This document shows positions 61,069-64,000 of a DNA stretch of 64,000 nucleotides, in pieces. The notes under the pieces were generated by a model. That model saw nothing but the letters and a program-made list of their open reading frames with translations. It was not told the origin of the DNA and did no database searches. Source of the DNA: an uncultured Prevotellaceae bacterium. GTDB taxonomy: Bacteria; Bacteroidota; Bacteroidia; Bacteroidales; Muribaculaceae. Location: positions 25,999 to 89,998 of the forward strand of contig CAMYUW010000008.1 in NCBI GenBank assembly GCA_947302275.1, given 5' to 3'. A program made the position numbers and the translations under genes. The number at the start of each line of letters is the position of its first letter. The stretch's first letter is position 1.

Positions 61069-63761
61069 AAATGAAAAGAACACTATTCACCTTCTTGTGC
61101 CTGATTTCGCTTTTGACGCAGGCACATGCAAGCGGCATTTGGGAAGAGGGCTCGCAATGGGATGTTATTTACACCTATGGCACTACAGGTATTGAAGATA
61201 GTACTGAGGTACACGAAAAAATAGTAACCTTTCGTCTGCTACCTGCCTTCGATAACTATATGGCCCTTGAAGAGACTGTTACCTTTAATGGCGAGGTTGA
61301 ATCTGTCCAGGTTCAAGGCTATATTCGCAATGCTGGAGACAGTTTAATTTATGTGCGACCTGTCTTGTATGACGGCAGCATTGGTGATGAATGTCTGCTC
61401 TACGATTTTCGTGAACCATACGAATATGGCGGCACAGTAAGATATGGAGTCATCGGTGGAGAAGTCAAGGAAGAATTCATCGATTGGCAAGAAGACACCT
61501 TGGATTACTACATAATGAACAACGGCGACACGCATTGTTTGCCTGCATGGAAAGGTATCATCTATCAATATGGCTACATTGGAGGACCTATGGAACTTTT
61601 CCTGCTGAAGGCAGCTCCAGGAAAAATCCCAAAACCAAAACCTTCCAACATCAGTCATGTCATCTTCTATACGAAGGGTGGCCACAAGACCATTTACATG
61701 AATAGTGGTGAAGAAGACGATGAAGATGATATCATTATAAATTACGATGAGATGTTGACCGATGGCACAATTTGGGAATGCTTAGCAGTTGGCACCGAGC
61801 AACCGGACCTCAAGAGCACCTACACCATTCAAGTCAAGGGAGACACTATCATCGGCAAACGTCACTGCAAGCAGGTTCATTCCTCGGAGCATAATATCCA
61901 AAAGACTATGTTTGAAGAGGGACGCAAAGTGTACGTTGTCAATGAGGATGGTCAGCCTGTGGTTCTGCTTGATTTTAACCTGCAAGATGGTGACCGTCTT
62001 GATGATGTGACGACAGCAAGCGTGTGGGATCAAGAAAACCAGGGCTATCACTATAGAACCATCACCATCGACATGGGATTTGATTGCGCGTCATACTTTG
62101 CAGGCGATTCAGCGCCATGGGCCTACGACCTGATTGAAGGCATTGGCGTCAGCAAGGATGAATATCTCAAGCAATGCTTTCTCAATGAGGAAAACACCAT
62201 CTCCTATATGCTGCGCTGCTGGAAAGAAGGCACGCTTGTCTATCGTGTGCCTCAGGAATACGTCCCCTTCGTCCGCGAGGATGTCAAGTGGGTGTATTAC
62301 TATGACAATCCAATTGAAGGAATGGGTTATGAAGATGGCTTCATACCATACGGTGAGCACTACTATACATTAGAAATGAAGGGAGACACCGTGATTAACG
62401 GCAAAAGCTATAAACCAGTACACCTCTATAGCGGTGAAAGCATTAATGAGATGAACGACACCGTTCCGGTCTATCTGCGTGAAGAGAACAAGGTGGTCTA
62501 TGGCATCATACCAGACGACAAGAGGTATTATGAGTGTCCAATAGGCATCGGGACAGAGGTGCAAGGCACGGAACTGCTCTCCACAGTACAAACTGGCGTC
62601 GAATTCATACTCTATGACTTTAATGATCCTGCCAGCTTCTATGAGTCATTGGACAATCACATGTTCCTCCATTACGACCATGCCGAGTTGGCTCAGGTTG
62701 GACGTCATCTGACCCAAAAGCATATCTTTAACCATAGAGTTGATGATGGTGTTATTTTCGGCAATGAGAACATCATTGAAGGAATTGGTTTTGTCGGTGA
62801 ATCACCGGGAATGTCCCTTAACTACTTCTATGGCATCGGCATCACTATAGGAATGGACCAAGTCATCAACCGCTTAAGCCATGTCATCGAGGATGGGGAG
62901 ATTGTTTATAAGACCAAATGGTATAAAGAGCCCGTGCCTGACGATTACGAGTATGTGCCCTTTGTTCGTGAGGGAGTGAAGTGGGTGTACGCTTATAACA
63001 ATCCATTCTGGGAATACGTTTTGGATATGCCTGAAGGCTTGCAATATTACAGTTTTGAGATGAAGGGTGATGTCCAAATTGGAGATAAAACCTATAAGCC
63101 CGTGGTATTGACCCATTACTTGGACAAAGAAGGACATAATAAGGAAGTCGAGGATTATACCCCCATTTGCCTGCGTGAAGAGAACAAGGTGGTCTATGCC
63201 ATCCATCCTGACGGCATCCAGCATCCTCAATGTCCTGTTGGTTACGGTTGGCATATTAGTGATCCATATGATGGCCTGCCAATCTATACAACCAGTGAAG
63301 AGTTCATTCTCTATGATTTCAATGACCCGATAGCGCTTTACTTTAATAATGAAGACTTTTGGAGTGAAGTTGATTATGACGGGACTTGGATGATGACCAT
63401 AGGTGGCGAGAAGCGCAAATGCCATCATTATCAATCCTGGTATAGTGAGGATGACTTCATTATCGAGGGCATTGGCTATGACGGCATGGCGGGATTTCCA
63501 CTATTCTACTTTGAGACGTTTACTACAGGGTTCCAGGTTGGTTATGGACTAAGCCATGTCATTGAGAACGGTCAGATCGTTTATACTGGACGTTGGTATG
63601 ATCCGGGTGTCAGAGTCGGCATCGATGAGGTGGTTACTGACAAGGAAAGGCGCCTGATAGACGAGAACTATTACAACCTAATGGGCCAGCCCGTGGGTAA
63701 GGTTGCACCAACAGCACCTGGCATCTACATCCACCAGGGCAAGAAGATTGTCATCCGCTAA
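61065..63761 (+). CDS. Large secreted protein with repeated domains and T9SS-like C-terminus
   Basis: An 898-aa protein: signal MKMKRTLFTFLCLISLLTQAHA (Met3 may be the start). About three similar units of around 200 residues follow; units two and three open with YVPFVREDVKWVYYYDNPIE and YVPFVREGVKWVYAYNNPFW. All three contain 'Y.LEMKGDTVINGKSYKPVH' and 'EEFILYDFNDP' strands. The C-terminus (YYNLMGQPVGKVAPTAPGIY, then GKKIVIR) resembles T9SS type A sorting signals and matches the end of the 54201 protein. It is translationally coupled to the TPR-HTH regulator upstream. Role unknown. Confidence 0.7.
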   Translation: MKMKRTLFTFLCLISLLTQAHASGIWEEGSQWDVIYTYGTTGIEDSTEVHEKIVTFRLLPAFDNYMALEETVTFNGEVESVQVQGYIRNAGDSLIYVRPVLYDGSIGDECLLYDFREPYEYGGTVRYGVIGGEVKEEFIDWQEDTLDYYIMNNGDTHCLPAWKGIIYQYGYIGGPMELFLLKAAPGKIPKPKPSNISHVIFYTKGGHKTIYMNSGEEDDEDDIIINYDEMLTDGTIWECLAVGTEQPDLKSTYTIQVKGDTIIGKRHCKQVHSSEHNIQKTMFEEGRKVYVVNEDGQPVVLLDFNLQDGDRLDDVTTASVWDQENQGYHYRTITIDMGFDCASYFAGDSAPWAYDLIEGIGVSKDEYLKQCFLNEENTISYMLRCWKEGTLVYRVPQEYVPFVREDVKWVYYYDNPIEGMGYEDGFIPYGEHYYTLEMKGDTVINGKSYKPVHLYSGESINEMNDTVPVYLREENKVVYGIIPDDKRYYECPIGIGTEVQGTELLSTVQTGVEFILYDFNDPASFYESLDNHMFLHYDHAELAQVGRHLTQKHIFNHRVDDGVIFGNENIIEGIGFVGESPGMSLNYFYGIGITIGMDQVINRLSHVIEDGEIVYKTKWYKEPVPDDYEYVPFVREGVKWVYAYNNPFWEYVLDMPEGLQYYSFEMKGDVQIGDKTYKPVVLTHYLDKEGHNKEVEDYTPICLREENKVVYAIHPDGIQHPQCPVGYGWHISDPYDGLPIYTTSEEFILYDFNDPIALYFNNEDFWSEVDYDGTWMMTIGGEKRKCHHYQSWYSEDDFIIEGIGYDGMAGFPLFYFETFTTGFQVGYGLSHVIENGQIVYTGRWYDPGVRVGIDEVVTDKERRLIDENYYNLMGQPVGKVAPTAPGIYIHQGKKIVIR

Positions 63762-63785
63762 ATACCAGGTAATAAATAAGCCAAA

Positions 63786-63862
63786 GCCGGGCGTTCCCCA
63801 TCGATGGGGACGTCCGGCGCCGGTTCCGATCGGTGGGCGATCTTCTCGCCCACCTGCGGAAC
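63786..63862. terminator. Two GC-rich hairpins between convergent genes
   Basis: Hairpin 1 (63786-63818) pairs GCCGGGCG with CGTCCGGC around a CCCCATCGATGGGG palindrome. Hairpin 2 (63823-63862) pairs GTTCCG with CGGAAC and GGTGGGCGA with TCGCCCACC around TCTTC. No T-run, so termination is not certain. Confidence 0.55.
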
Positions 63863-63869
63863 GGGAGGC

Positions 63870-64000
63870 TTAAACCTCGTGCTCGATGTACTCGCTCAGC
63901 TCCTTGAGGATGCCTTCGATGTCCTCGGCCGTGCTGTCATCGGCGAACGTCCATGACCTGCAGGCCTTGGCGGGCGGCTCGCCTTGGTGGGCGAACACCG
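63870..64000 (-). CDS. Partial GC-rich gene, C-terminal end only
   Basis: The minus-strand frame is open from the window edge to the stop at 63870-63872. The 42 visible residues read VFAHQGEPPAKACRSWTFAD followed by ...EDIEGILKELSEYIEHEV. Not identifiable. Its GC-rich codon use matches the phage-like genes at 58.1-59.4 kb more than the coupled operon between, so it may be part of the same element interrupted by 59.7-63.8 kb. Confidence 0.5.
   Translation of the reverse strand, partial: VFAHQGEPPAKACRSWTFADDSTAEDIEGILKELSEYIEHEV

Overview
The window looks like a chromosomal stretch from a gut Bacteroidales bacterium, most likely the Muribaculaceae/Prevotella side of the order. The grounds are the TAnnTTTG (-7) and TTTG/TTG (-33) promoters spaced 19-21 nt, the lack of Shine-Dalgarno sites, many BspA-type leucine-rich repeat (LRR_5) surface proteins ending in dockerin-like GDVNGDG..SIGDVT..ID.LL tails, T9SS-like C-termini, and families typical of the phylum (DUF4295, DUF4421, large TamB, TPR-TM-HTH regulators). 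No rRNA, tRNA, CRISPR array or complete IS was found.

Layout. 1-1.5 kb: end of a PASTA protein and rluD. 1.7-6.4 kb: minus-strand array of unrelated small genes (membrane proteins, DUF2442/DUF4160, XRE regulator plus PH-like membrane protein, SGNH hydrolase, Cys-rich lipoprotein); six copies of a related 3'-flank repeat lie just after ORF stops. 6.4-8.6 kb: first LRR-dockerin gene. 8.8-15.3 kb: acyltransferase, metallophosphoesterase, tex, and an AAA/DUF4143 ATPase with a tandem operator-like repeat at its promoter. 15.3-18.3 kb: lipoprotein, dockerin-only small protein, LRR protein. 18.5-26.4 kb: nadE, tamB, DUF4421. 26.5-29.3 kb: largest LRR protein. 29.7-36.8 kb: tsaD, TlpA-like thioredoxin, M48 protease, cinA, hypotheticals, small winged-helix protein. 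37.1-45.0 kb: four LRR-dockerin genes and an orphan small-RNA-like unit. 45.1-51.5 kb: rpmB-rpmG-DUF4295 behind a long structured leader, thioesterase-dprA, nucleoside phosphorylase, a 52-aa small protein, cdsA, an MltF-like lipoprotein. 51.6-55.8 kb: DUF3332, PhzF, CorA, a secreted protein. 55.97-56.36 kb: non-coding element with 24-bp terminal inverted repeats around seven evenly spaced trinucleotide-loop hairpins. 56.4-59.5 kb: phage-like or cryptic-element genes interrupted by an AT-rich PD-(D/E)XK nuclease gene. 59.7-63.8 kb: TPR-TM-HTH regulator coupled to a large secreted protein. The window ends in another partial minus-strand gene.

How it fits together. Housekeeping blocks that I recall being adjacent in Bacteroides (tamB/tsaD; tsaD-cinA-rpmB-rpmG-DUF4295-ftsY) are here pulled apart by LRR-dockerin genes. 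Eight secreted proteins share the dockerin-like tail. Two of them, paralogues about 25 kb apart, also start with a beta-sandwich segment that weakly resembles a cohesin, so a self-associating surface network is a testable idea. The other main unexplained signals are the 3'-flank repeat array, the hairpin-array element, the orphan RNA at 41.4 kb, the rpmB leader, and the tandem operator at the ATPase gene.
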